Below are positions 35,058-42,770 of a stretch of DNA of 64,000 nucleotides, piece by piece. The notes under the pieces were generated by a model. The model was not told the origin of the DNA, did no database searches, and worked only from the letters and a program-made list of their open reading frames with translations. The stretch is from assembly GCF_028128615.1 (NCBI RefSeq), contig NZ_AMDP01000002.1, positions 124,001-188,000 on the forward strand. The letters run 5' to 3'. This DNA comes from Enterococcus sp. 5H (GTDB taxonomy: Bacteria > Bacillota > Bacilli > Lactobacillales > Enterococcaceae). Position numbers and translations under genes: made by a program. The first letter of the stretch is position 1; each line of letters opens with the position of its first letter.

Positions 35058-35124
35058 TTGTGATATATTACACGAGCCAACCAGCGATGTCTTCCCCAAG
35101 ATAGTTTAGCGGTTGGCATTTTTT
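35058..35124 (+). ncRNA. Small RNA 2, paralogue of small RNA 1
   Basis: About 67 bases. Terminator stem GCCAACC(A)GC / GCGGTTGGC followed by six T; loop GATGTCTTCCCCAAGATAG shares GATG and CTTCCCCAAGAT with small RNA 1, while the stems differ in sequence. That pattern (conserved loop, changed but paired stem) supports a functional RNA. Confidence 0.6.
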
Positions 35125-35178
35125 GTGTTGAATTACATTCTAAAGATTTTCTATTACAGACTTTGAGTAAGAATAGAA

Positions 35179-35207
35179 TTGTGTGGAGTCCTATATTTTG
35201 TTATACT
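35179..35207 (+). promoter_or_regulatory. Promoter of the LXG effector cassette
   Basis: TTGTGT, 17 bases, TATACT, then AAAAGGAGA before ATG 35236. Confidence 0.55.
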
Positions 35208-35235
35208 TTTCTTAAACTAAGAAAAGGAGACTCGC

Positions 35236-35523
35236 ATGACAATTAATAGTAATTCAAGTATTGCTGGGGGAGTATCTGCTTCCTTCAGTAAATCTGCAAG
35301 TGCTTTAAATAGCCTCTCTATTTCTGTCGGTTCTGGACAAATAAATGTGGCTGGGAACGGAACTGCACTCGCTAGCTTTTCAAGTTTTCAATCAAGCGTA
35401 AAAGCCGTTTCTAACAGTGTGGTGACAGCTGGTGATAATATTAACTCTGTTGCCAAAGAGTTTGAACGGATTGACCAAAAAATCGCCCAATTACCTAACC
35501 TATCCTTTGGAGGTATGAGGTAA
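35236..35523 (+). CDS. TIGR04197 family type VII secretion small effector/partner
   Basis: 95-aa Ser/Ala/Asn-rich helical protein of the TIGR04197 family, small WXG100-like proteins encoded just before LXG toxins. It probably pairs with the N-terminal LXG region to form the helical bundle recognised by the type VII (Esx/Yuk) secretion system. Starts the cassette; one base overlaps the next gene's start (TAATG). Confidence 0.85.
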   Translation: MTINSNSSIAGGVSASFSKSASALNSLSISVGSGQINVAGNGTALASFSSFQSSVKAVSNSVVTAGDNINSVAKEFERIDQKIAQLPNLSFGGMR

Positions 35524-35909
35524 TGGAATTAACACAGCAACAACTCTTTGAAGATAAAAATTACCAGTTTAGAAACCAATTGGAAGAATTACAAGATACA
35601 CAGCTAGACAACAAAAAGGAACTACGAAAACTGGAAAACTTACAAGAACGGTTTCATTTGTTGCAGCAACAAGAACAAAAAGTTTATCAAGGATCATTGA
35701 ATGAAGTAGATCCTGAAGAACGATCTTTTTTCGAGGAACGCCATGACGAAGGACTTCATTTATCACGAAAAGTCCAACAAGAGCTTGAAGAGGATCGAGA
35801 ACAATTAGAACAAGAGCGAAGAATTTTGTTTGAAAAAGAAGAGTCTGTCCATGCAGCTCATAGAGCCTTTCTAAAAACCGAGAGGGAGGCAACTGTTAAT
35901 GGGACTTAA
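35523..35909 (+). CDS. DUF3958-like coiled-coil protein of T7SS cassette
   Basis: 128-aa, highly charged, mostly helical protein (Glu, Gln, Lys, Arg rich; heptad-like LRKLENLQERFHLLQQQEQK). In size and position it matches the second small partner of LXG effectors (DUF3958-type). It should bind the LXG domain as targeting chaperone. It overlaps the LXG gene by 11 bases. Confidence 0.75.
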   Translation: MELTQQQLFEDKNYQFRNQLEELQDTQLDNKKELRKLENLQERFHLLQQQEQKVYQGSLNEVDPEERSFFEERHDEGLHLSRKVQQELEEDREQLEQERRILFEKEESVHAAHRAFLKTEREATVNGT

Positions 35910-37341
35910 ATTTGTTGTATCAGAAGCACAAACAAGAAGTACACAAGCTTCACAAGCAAGCAGTCAGGCACAACAAGCAGCCGCAGCGTTACAACAAAGT
36001 ATTCAAACTTTTCTATCAGCGCCGTTATCTAGTAAAGCTTATGATTCAGCAAAAAATTACTTTATGGTAGCCTATACACCAATCGGTCAATCGATTATAA
36101 TGACAGGTGAGGCATTAGCGAATGCACATAAGAAGTTCTTAAGTGAGTACTTAGCAACGGTTAATGGTTCTGATCTGGACGAAGACCAATTAGTAGCCGA
36201 GATTGACAATTACAAAGCATTGTTGGATACGATTGATGATCTCATTCGGGATGCGAAAACGCAAAGAACTGATTTAGAAAGACGCTCGATGAATGCGTAT
36301 CAAGCGATGCAGAAGCGGCAAGAGAAATTGGAAAAATTTCGTACGTATAGTGGTCAATCAGCAAGCTATTTTTCAGAATACCAATCGTCACAAAGTGAAT
36401 TAAACAATGGTTTAGCACAAGTACAAGGTTGTAAAGCATGGAACGCGTCCACAGGTACATTTGACATTGCACGGCTTGATATGAACTGGGCAAAACCAAT
36501 CACCACTCGTTGGGAAGATCGCCAGAAAAAAATTGATGCTAAAGTAAAAGCCTATAATCTAGCCAATCAAGAGATCACGACAAAGTTTGATGAATACGGC
36601 AACGTCACAGGTGTTTACGTTGATGGGAAATTTGATTCAGAGTTAACAAGTACCCTGCAAGAAGCGATCAGGACTCAGAATTTCAACATGATTAAAGGTT
36701 TTGGTTCTGGTTTTATCGATCAATTAGCAAATAACAACGGTAAATCTTTATTAAACGAATGGTTTGGTGAAAGAAAAGTTGGAGCAGAACTTTCTGGAAC
36801 ACAAAGCTATGCGCTCGGTCAATTTGTTGCGGACTTAGCTTCTTTAGTACAAGGTGGAGCAGAGTTTATAGGCGGTGGTTTATGGGCATTTGGGGGTTCA
36901 GCAGCTTCTACTTTCTTTTCTGGTGGAGCAGGAGCGGTTGCAGTTCCTGCGATTAGTTCAAGTGGATTAGCAGTATCTGCGCATGGTGGTGGTGTATTTA
37001 CCAGTGCTTGGAATAGTTTAGGAAATGGTCATTCTTATAAACCAGATAACAAAGCTGTTGCAAATATGAAAGAATTTTTTGAAACAGAGTTTGGATCTAA
37101 TATAAAAGGTAACGTTTCAAAAAATGGAAAAATGGTTGATGGACAGCAAGTTTATAAAGTAGACAACAAACAATTGAAAAAATATGGATTAAAAAAAGGT
37201 GATCAACTTTATTTAGACGGGATGCACAAAGATCACTTAGAAGTTTTTAATAGCAGCGGTAAGTTAGAAAAAGTTTTAAACTTAGACGGAAGTGTTAATG
37301 CTGACAAAACTAGAAAAGCTTTAGGGAGGGTTTTAAAATAG
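35899..37341 (+). CDS. LXG-domain polymorphic toxin secreted by type VII system
   Basis: 480-aa effector. LXG domain residues ~1-200 (helical, Gln/Ala/Ser rich), a linker with a Gly/Ala-rich hydrophobic stretch (about 310-360), and a C-terminal toxin domain of about 90 residues beginning near VANMKEFFETEF. The toxin part has KKGDQLYLDGMHKDHLEVF and LNLDGSVNADKTRKALGR, reminiscent of small RNase toxins of polymorphic systems (colicin E3/E5 or BECR-like), but the exact class is uncertain. The stop overlaps the immunity gene start (TAGTG). Confidence 0.85.
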   Translation: MGLKFVVSEAQTRSTQASQASSQAQQAAAALQQSIQTFLSAPLSSKAYDSAKNYFMVAYTPIGQSIIMTGEALANAHKKFLSEYLATVNGSDLDEDQLVAEIDNYKALLDTIDDLIRDAKTQRTDLERRSMNAYQAMQKRQEKLEKFRTYSGQSASYFSEYQSSQSELNNGLAQVQGCKAWNASTGTFDIARLDMNWAKPITTRWEDRQKKIDAKVKAYNLANQEITTKFDEYGNVTGVYVDGKFDSELTSTLQEAIRTQNFNMIKGFGSGFIDQLANNNGKSLLNEWFGERKVGAELSGTQSYALGQFVADLASLVQGGAEFIGGGLWAFGGSAASTFFSGGAGAVAVPAISSSGLAVSAHGGGVFTSAWNSLGNGHSYKPDNKAVANMKEFFETEFGSNIKGNVSKNGKMVDGQQVYKVDNKQLKKYGLKKGDQLYLDGMHKDHLEVFNSSGKLEKVLNLDGSVNADKTRKALGRVLK

Positions 37342-37682
37342 TGAACAATATTGATTGGAAGACTTTAGTAAAATTTTATGAAGATGTAGATAAGAAAAAT
37401 AAAGAAGAATATGCTTCAGATTTCCCAATAAAAATACTAAAAGAAGATATACTAGAAGAAATTGAAGATGATCTAAAGGAACTACAGCAAACTATTAATA
37501 AGATAAAATCAATAGATGTTCATGCTGACTTAAACGTATTAAATAGCAATCAGATGTTTAAAGAACAGTTGATTATGTTACTTGGAATATATGGTCATTT
37601 AAATACTGAATTTGAACAGTTATATGATCTTCATTCACAGTTTATTAAACAATTGCCAGAATGGACTGAAGACGCAAATTGA
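37341..37682 (+). CDS. Putative immunity protein to the LXG toxin
   Basis: 113-aa acidic helical protein (Asp/Glu rich, DILEEIEDDLKELQQTINK), starting with GTG one base inside the toxin stop codon. The tight coupling, small size and acidic charge opposite a basic toxin domain make it the expected cognate immunity protein. No family recognised. Confidence 0.72.
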   Translation: MNNIDWKTLVKFYEDVDKKNKEEYASDFPIKILKEDILEEIEDDLKELQQTINKIKSIDVHADLNVLNSNQMFKEQLIMLLGIYGHLNTEFEQLYDLHSQFIKQLPEWTEDAN

Positions 37683-37751
37683 ATAAGAAATCGACATGGA
37701 TGAAAACAAACTATTTTATGGAACGCCAAAGATAATTAGTTAAATAAAATG

Positions 37752-37783
37752 TAGCCTACCAGTTTCGATCGGTAGGTATTTTC
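37752..37783 (+). terminator. Terminator of LXG cassette
   Basis: CCTACC / GGTAGG stem with a 10-base loop, extended by GTAG.., then TATTTTC. Confidence 0.6.
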
Positions 37784-38235
37784 TGTGATTTGAAAAATTC
37801 TTTTTAAAAGCCTTTCTTCATTTTTGTTCAAGGAGGTATACTCTTGTGACGGAATCTAAAACACTGCTTTAACAAGATATTCGATTGTTCATAAGGGTTG
37901 CTCAAAAATATTTTTCTATCCTAATTAAAGTTATCCTTAAAACATTCGTTATACGTAACACTCATTTTTTCACTCCGTTTTAATTTTCTATCTCTTCAGA
38001 ACTAATCCTCCTAAGATGATTTTCTGGATAAGTATATCAAATAAAAAGTTGAGGTTAAACTGATGACTCATAATGTGTTAACTTTTAAAATTATAGTGAT
38101 TTTTAAAAGTAGCAATTAACGACTTTATAAACGGAATATGTTTTACTGAAATAGAGTAAAACTTAATTAGCCGAAAGCAAAATTGCTTTGAGCGGTTATT
38201 TCATAGAAACGATAACTGTGTTTTCAAGGTATGCT

Positions 38236-38264
38236 TTTAAATTTAACATTTTATTTGATATACT
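38236..38264 (+). promoter_or_regulatory. Promoter of lipoprotein gene
   Basis: TTTAAA, 17 bases, TATACT, 38 bases before the start. Confidence 0.45.
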
Positions 38265-38301
38265 TATTTAGAAATACTTTCAAAAAGGATGTGATTATAA
38301 A

Positions 38302-38790
38302 ATGAAGAAAAAATATTTAGGGGTCTTATTACTTTTTTCCTTACTATCAGTAGGTTGTTCTAAAAAACAGCCAACTAAAACAGAAGATTCCGACTTCCAA
38401 ATTAAACAATCCGAATCGACAACAAAGAAATCAGAATCTACCACGGAAGTAACTTCTAGCTCTACTTCGGAATCAATTGTTTCGTCTTCTATCGTTCAAC
38501 AAACTACCGCTAGCCTTGAGAATGAAGTTCAAGAACAGGTATATCCAGAAGTAGTGGACAATACAAACGAAGAAAATGAAACAAATTCAGAAAACTACTA
38601 TTATAATTTTATAAAAGATGTAAAGCAGAGACAAGTTGACTACATAAATTCTATTGAAGATCCTCATATAAAACAATCTGTTCAAACCAGTCAATCAGCC
38701 GCTATATCAGCATCAAACAGTTTGCTATTAGAAAACCCCCGAGATGCTGACATTATAAAAGAAGCACTTCAAAAAGTGCTTAATGAATAA
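38302..38790 (+). CDS. Small Ser/Thr-rich lipoprotein
   Basis: 162-aa protein with a type II signal peptide: MKKKYLGVLLLFSLLSVGC, lipobox LSVGC (C19 lipidated). A Ser/Thr/Glu-rich linker (about residues 25-85) leads to a C-terminal helical part (KDVKQRQVDYINSIEDP, ADIIKEALQKVL). Anchored outside the membrane. Function unknown; lipoproteins beside LXG cassettes can act as extra immunity factors, which is only a possibility here. Confidence 0.75.
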   Translation: MKKKYLGVLLLFSLLSVGCSKKQPTKTEDSDFQIKQSESTTKKSESTTEVTSSSTSESIVSSSIVQQTTASLENEVQEQVYPEVVDNTNEENETNSENYYYNFIKDVKQRQVDYINSIEDPHIKQSVQTSQSAAISASNSLLLENPRDADIIKEALQKVLNE

Positions 38791-38860
38791 GCTGTCAATA
38801 ACTAAGTCCATCGATATTTTAAAATATAAGAACTTTAACAACTGATCTCAAAAAATGTTT

Positions 38861-38884
38861 GTAGTCGTTCTGAACGACTACTTT
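38861..38884 (+). terminator. Hairpin after lipoprotein gene
   Basis: Perfect inverted repeat GTAGTCGTTC-T-GAACGACTAC followed by only three T, so a weak terminator at best. Confidence 0.5.
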
Positions 38885-38900
38885 AACAGAGTATCAAATA

Positions 38901-39090
38901 GTAACCTTGTCGAAATGTGGTGACGACCTAGCGAAACGTTAGGGCATAAATTGAACGAACGCAAATATGCGTTGGTTGTATGATTAACGACACCGAAAAA
39001 AACAGGGTACCTTATCACCCGCGGGTGAAGAGGTTAAGTCAATGTAACTAAGTCGAAAATATCGAACTAGTTACCTTGTTCATTTGTTTT
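38901..39090 (+). ncRNA. Multi-hairpin structured element (RNA or replication-type DNA structure)
   Basis: Five helices can be drawn. P1 pairs 38919-38925 (GGTGACG) with 38988-38994 (CGACACC), one mismatch, and encloses P2 (CCTAGCG / CGTTAGG) and P3 (AACGAACGCA / TGCGTTGGTT, one mismatch, loop AATA). P4 is ACCTTATCACCC / GGGTGAAGAGGT. P5 is GTAACTAAGTCGA / TCGAACTAGTTAC, followed by a T-rich stretch. No long frame crosses it. P2 contains TAGCGA, which equals the CS-6 motif of single-strand origins (ssoA) of rolling-circle plasmids, so an sso remnant is an alternative to an RNA gene. Confidence 0.5.
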
Positions 39091-39170
39091 CAAAAACTAA
39101 ATTGAAGCAAATTTATTGAATTAGTTTTTAAAAGTTGTTATTATCTAAAAAAACTAAGAGGTGATGGCCT

Positions 39171-39320
39171 ATGTATGCAGTAAAATTTCTCCATGGATAT
39201 ATAACTAAAGATGGTAAGCGAACAAGAAACAAAAAAATAGCACTAACATTTGAAGTTAAGCGTGAAGCTGAATTGTTTGCTAATCGAATAGGTGGGAGAG
39301 TAAAGAAAATTGAAGAATAA
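39171..39320 (+). CDS. 49-aa basic protein downstream of structured element
   Basis: Small gene with a good site (AGAGGTGATGG) and its own terminator right after the stop. The product is basic (MYAVKFLHGY, GKRTRNKKIALTF, VKREAELFANRIGGRVKKIEE in pieces), compatible with nucleic-acid binding. Not recognised. Its pairing with the structured element upstream suggests a regulatory or plasmid-derived unit. Confidence 0.6.
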   Translation: MYAVKFLHGYITKDGKRTRNKKIALTFEVKREAELFANRIGGRVKKIEE

Positions 39321-39326
39321 TTGACT

Positions 39327-39362
39327 AGGTAGTTCAGTGGAAAAACTGACTACCTTTTTTTA
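39327..39362 (+). terminator. Terminator of 49-aa gene
   Basis: AGGTAGT(T)CAGT / ACTGACTACCT stem with one bulge, then six T. Confidence 0.8.
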
Positions 39363-39417
39363 TATTCACTAGCTATTTATTCTTACTATTGGTATGATTA
39401 TTCTGAGGTGTTTTTGA

Positions 39418-40392
39418 ATGGAGAGTATAAGTGAATTTTTTCTTCTTTTTTTATTATGTATTCCAATCTTTTGTTTACAAAAAATTAAAATTAAAGATGT
39501 TCCTGATAATTCTTTAATGTTCATAGTAGTGTTACAGGGAATTGTTTTTATTGTCAAAAATAATTATTTAGATGAGTCAATTATGTTAGTGGGGATGATA
39601 TTAACATGTTTTTTTTATTTTGTTGTTTCAAATAGTTTAAGGTTGGAGTTGACTGATTCGTTTCCAAAAATTTATGATGAAAAAAAATTGAAAAGAAGTA
39701 GTGTTAAATTTTTTTACGGATTTTTTTTAATAGTTTTAAGATATGTTGAAATGGCTATGTTTTTCTACTATTCTATACTTTTTTTAGTTAGTATCACACC
39801 ATTAAATAGAGAATTATTGAATAATATTGTGGATATTTTAAAAATAGAGATGCTCATAATATTTTGTGTTGCACTGTTCGCAATTATTTTTTATTATACA
39901 CGCATTCAATATAGAAGATTATTGATGTTAGCCTTCTTTTTTATTTGTTTAGGCAGATTTGATTTAAAATATTGGACAATTATAACTATTTTGACTTCTA
40001 TATTGGCATTGACTTTTTCAGAAAATTTTGTGAGAGAATTTATTAAAGAGAAAGTACTTAATTCTGGTAATCTTTATTTCTTTAAGTTTATCACTATATA
40101 TTCTACTTTACTATTGTATATATCAGTAGTTGTTGTTAAAGATATCATCACACATAAACGAATAATACACTATTTTGAAATGTTAATGGAATTTCAAACA
40201 AAAGATGCAACGGAAATGCCGACATATTTAGTCTACATCATTGCTGGAATACTGGAATTATTAATTTTTGTTTTTTTATGGGGTAGAGGAAAATCTTTTT
40301 TTAAAAAAATGAATATATTTAATTATCTATTCTTTCAACAAATAACTTATATAGAAAATAAAGTGAAATTTTCGATTAAAAAGATAAGATGA
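39418..40392 (+). CDS. Unrecognised polytopic membrane protein
   Basis: 324-aa, very hydrophobic protein with about eight predicted membrane spans and short charged loops (KKLKRSS, RIQYRR, FIKEKVL), ending in a basic tail. GAGGTG precedes ATG 39418. High AT content with many poly-T stretches. No family or motif recognised. Followed by an 11-bp perfect hairpin (GATATAACTTT / AAAGTTATATC, 40391-40415) without a T run. Confidence 0.6.
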   Translation: MESISEFFLLFLLCIPIFCLQKIKIKDVPDNSLMFIVVLQGIVFIVKNNYLDESIMLVGMILTCFFYFVVSNSLRLELTDSFPKIYDEKKLKRSSVKFFYGFFLIVLRYVEMAMFFYYSILFLVSITPLNRELLNNIVDILKIEMLIIFCVALFAIIFYYTRIQYRRLLMLAFFFICLGRFDLKYWTIITILTSILALTFSENFVREFIKEKVLNSGNLYFFKFITIYSTLLLYISVVVVKDIITHKRIIHYFEMLMEFQTKDATEMPTYLVYIIAGILELLIFVFLWGRGKSFFKKMNIFNYLFFQQITYIENKVKFSIKKIR

Positions 40393-40526
40393 TATAACTT
40401 TAACAAAGTTATATCCATTGTCATGATGGTTTTTGTCTGTGCATTTGTCTGTATTTGTAAATAAAACTATGTGTATCCTGTTTAGTAGTTTAAAAATAGT
40501 AAAAGAATATTTTTTGAGGTGAAATA

Positions 40527-41021
40527 GTGACTAAAATAACAATGTCTATTTCTATAATAACTTTAGTAGTTACAATATGTAATACTGGTTATACGGTATA
40601 CGATAAGAGAAAACATAGAAGTATACAAACTAGTTATTCTGAAAATAGAAAACAATTTGAAGAACTTATACAAATAATAGCTGATACTGCGACTATGATT
40701 AGACTGTATCCTCGTTCTAAGAACAAACTGGAGCAGCTAGGATATGAGGCAAAGTTATTATCAAAAAAACCACTTTTTTATTCAAATTTAGATTACAATA
40801 ATAAATTTGCTGAAGAATTGCGATCACAATTTAATTTGATGATAACCATATTGTTAGATGGAACTGTGGTAGATGCTGAGGTTAGTTATAAAGAGCTGAT
40901 TAAATCTGATCCTGAGGGGTTTAAGGCACTAACTAAACAAGATCAATATATATTGATCTTGTATAAAATTCTAGATGATTATACTAGTGAATATAGAAGA
41001 ATTAATAAAAGGTTAGTTTAA
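40527..41021 (+). CDS. Unrecognised 164-aa protein with N-terminal membrane anchor
   Basis: One N-terminal hydrophobic segment (about residues 4-25), then a short basic stretch (DKRKHRS) and a soluble, probably helical cytosolic domain (ENRKQFEELIQIIADTAT and on). GTG start at 40527, six bases after GAGGTG. Topology recalls SLATT-like or other single-span accessory proteins of island systems, but there is no solid match. Confidence 0.6.
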   Translation: MTKITMSISIITLVVTICNTGYTVYDKRKHRSIQTSYSENRKQFEELIQIIADTATMIRLYPRSKNKLEQLGYEAKLLSKKPLFYSNLDYNNKFAEELRSQFNLMITILLDGTVVDAEVSYKELIKSDPEGFKALTKQDQYILILYKILDDYTSEYRRINKRLV

Positions 41022-41182
41022 AAATAGATTTATATAGCGCCCCACGCTAATGATAATTTTAGTGAATACGAGATTGAATACGATTCGCATTCGATTCTTT
41101 GAAACTAATTGATACAGCATATTAATTATCTTCTTAAAAAATATTACATGACGTTAGATAAAAGCCTGTGAAATGCTATCAT

Positions 41183-41257
41183 CATTCATGGCTGAAGAAG
41201 AGGAATAGAGTTTAAAATATAGCTGAACCCTTGATGCATAGAGGTTCAGCTTTTTTC
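41183..41257 (+). repeat. Island boundary repeat, right copy (DUF1292 tail plus terminator)
   Basis: Encodes SFMAEEEE-stop in the same context as the real DUF1292 end and a terminator GCTGAACC / GGTTCAGC. Compared with the left copy the stem changes are compensated, so it probably derives from an orthologous locus in a related strain or species. Confidence 0.75.
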
Positions 41258-41271
41258 TTTTGTAAAAAATG

Positions 41272-41302
41272 TTGACAAAAAACAAACTTTATTGTAAAGT
41301 TT
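41272..41302 (+). promoter_or_regulatory. Promoter with overlapping palindrome for Amidase_6 gene
   Basis: TTGACA (41272-41277), 17 bases, TAAAGT (41295-41300). A perfect inverted repeat AAACTTTA-TTG-TAAAGTTT (41284-41302) covers the -10 box, as expected for a repressor site. Confidence 0.65.
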
Positions 41303-41332
41303 TTATAACTTATAGAGAAGGAAGTGTTATAA

Positions 41333-42301
41333 ATGAAAAAAGTTATGTTTGTTGTTTTAATGTTAGGATCTTTTTTACTTTTGTCTAATTATCAAGTTCA
41401 TGCTGAGGATGTCTCAGACATTGTGCAAGACAGTCGAAATATTAGCCTTCCATACGATGGGGATTTGCTAAAGGTGGGAGAAGATATGTTGATAGAAACA
41501 TTCAATCAATATAATGTTAACCTGGAGCCGGGGAGTCTAGATTACTCTGATAAATTACAGTTTATTCAAAATGAAGATGATTCGATCCTACCAGAGAGCA
41601 GTAGAAACCAAATTCTAGACTATATTTCATTTTATTTATCTGAAATAGCATCAATTCAGCTGATAGACGGAAGTAACCAAGAGGATATTTTATCAGCTTT
41701 GGAAAAAATGAATAGATTCACTTTTGCTGAGAAGAGGAATATAAATCTAGATAATTTGCAAGAATTTAACGGTCAACAAAACCCTTTAGCACGAGCTGCC
41801 ACACCATCAAGGTCTTTCAATGTTAAAAAAGCGAATGAATATGCTGCTAGATATGCAAAAGGAAGGAATGCAATAGACTACCCAACATTTTCAAATGATT
41901 GTACAAATTTCGCTTCGCAGATAGCCAAAGCCGGAGGCATGGGAACCAGTAATTCATATACAAATTATTCAGGGGGATACTGGCATCCATCAATATTGAG
42001 TAAAAATAAAGCGTGGTATAATGCAAGTACCTTTTTCAATTTTTTTAATGCAGAAGGAATGAGATCTTATGGTGCTGCTAACAAAGCTGAGGTAAATAGC
42101 AAAGCGAATACGGGAGATATGCTTTGTTATATTAGAAGAAGCACAGGAGTTGTGGATCATATTGCTTATGTAAACAGAAAAACTGGTGGAAAGATTTATA
42201 TAAGTCAGCATACAACGGATAGAAAAGATGAAAAATTTGACAACATAGACGTTTTTTCTGGTTTTAGCTACGTCATAGTGTTGAGATTCCAACGGTGGTA
42301 A
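41333..42301 (+). CDS. Secreted Amidase_6 domain protein
   Basis: 322-aa exported protein: signal peptide (about residues 1-24, LLLSNYQVHA-E cleavage), a ~120-residue N-terminal region, and a C-terminal Amidase_6 (PF12671-like) domain. The domain shows FNVKKANEYAARYAKGRN, then FSNDCTNFASQ with the probable catalytic C190, the Trp-rich GGYWHPS, and VVDHIAYVN with the histidine. Likely a peptidoglycan peptidase or amidase acting outside the cell; the substrate is not certain. One base separates it from the next gene. Confidence 0.82.
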   Translation: MKKVMFVVLMLGSFLLLSNYQVHAEDVSDIVQDSRNISLPYDGDLLKVGEDMLIETFNQYNVNLEPGSLDYSDKLQFIQNEDDSILPESSRNQILDYISFYLSEIASIQLIDGSNQEDILSALEKMNRFTFAEKRNINLDNLQEFNGQQNPLARAATPSRSFNVKKANEYAARYAKGRNAIDYPTFSNDCTNFASQIAKAGGMGTSNSYTNYSGGYWHPSILSKNKAWYNASTFFNFFNAEGMRSYGAANKAEVNSKANTGDMLCYIRRSTGVVDHIAYVNRKTGGKIYISQHTTDRKDEKFDNIDVFSGFSYVIVLRFQRW

Positions 42302-42302
42302 A

Positions 42303-42770
42303 ATGAAAAAAAAAGCTATTTTAGCAATTCTATTGCTCTCTATACTATTATTTGCGCATTCATTTAAAAATTCAAAAAAAATTGATCATCAAGAACTTTT
42401 TGCAAGAGCCATAATGGATTACAAAAGAAATGAGAGTAAGAATTATCCAGAAGCATCAAAAGTATCTTTAAAACTTACTTTTTATGGTGTTGAAGAAGAG
42501 GAGAACTATACGAAAGTTTACGTTTACCAAAATTTTGACTTAGAAGATTCAGGCAAAAATAATATTAGCGGTTCAAGTTTTCCTTTAGTCTATTATTTTG
42601 TTAAAACTGACGGGAATTATACAGTGGAATCAAAGAAAGAACCTTCGGATGGTGCAGAAAACTTTGGTTCTATGCAGCAGTTATTTCCGAAAAAAATATT
42701 GAAAAGAATGAATTCTCCATTTGGTTTTTTTTGTATAAAAAATACGGTGAGATTAACTGAAGAATTATAA
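42303..42770 (+). CDS. Unrecognised secreted or membrane-anchored protein
   Basis: 155-aa protein with an N-terminal hydrophobic segment (about residues 4-20, uncleaved or weakly cleaved) and a small extracytoplasmic domain with several beta-prone stretches (VSLKLTFYGVEEEENYTKVYVYQNF). It begins right after the Amidase_6 stop and probably works with it, for example as inhibitor or partner. No family recognised. Confidence 0.6.
   Translation: MKKKAILAILLLSILLFAHSFKNSKKIDHQELFARAIMDYKRNESKNYPEASKVSLKLTFYGVEEEENYTKVYVYQNFDLEDSGKNNISGSSFPLVYYFVKTDGNYTVESKKEPSDGAENFGSMQQLFPKKILKRMNSPFGFFCIKNTVRLTEEL

Larger units (their letters stand above)
37683..38301. other. 619-bp region after toxin-immunity pair
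   Basis: Holds a terminator (37752-37783), then AT-rich sequence with fragments only: a strong AAGGAGG site followed by an eight-codon frame (GTG 37846) that stops at once, and on the minus strand a 14-codon frame behind GGAGTG. These look like debris of former toxin or immunity genes. A promoter for the lipoprotein gene lies at 38236-38264. Confidence 0.5.
41022..41332. other. 311-bp boundary region with right island repeat and promoter
   Basis: Contains a 25-base segment (41058-41082) matching 31352-31376 in 22 positions, the diverged DUF1292 tail plus terminator (41183-41257), and the promoter of the Amidase_6 gene (41272-41300). Confidence 0.7.

Noticed and set aside
34800-35124. Twin hairpins considered as a type I (Fst-like) toxin-antitoxin locus
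   Set aside because: No short hydrophobic toxin frame with a ribosome site was found on either strand; kept as small RNAs.
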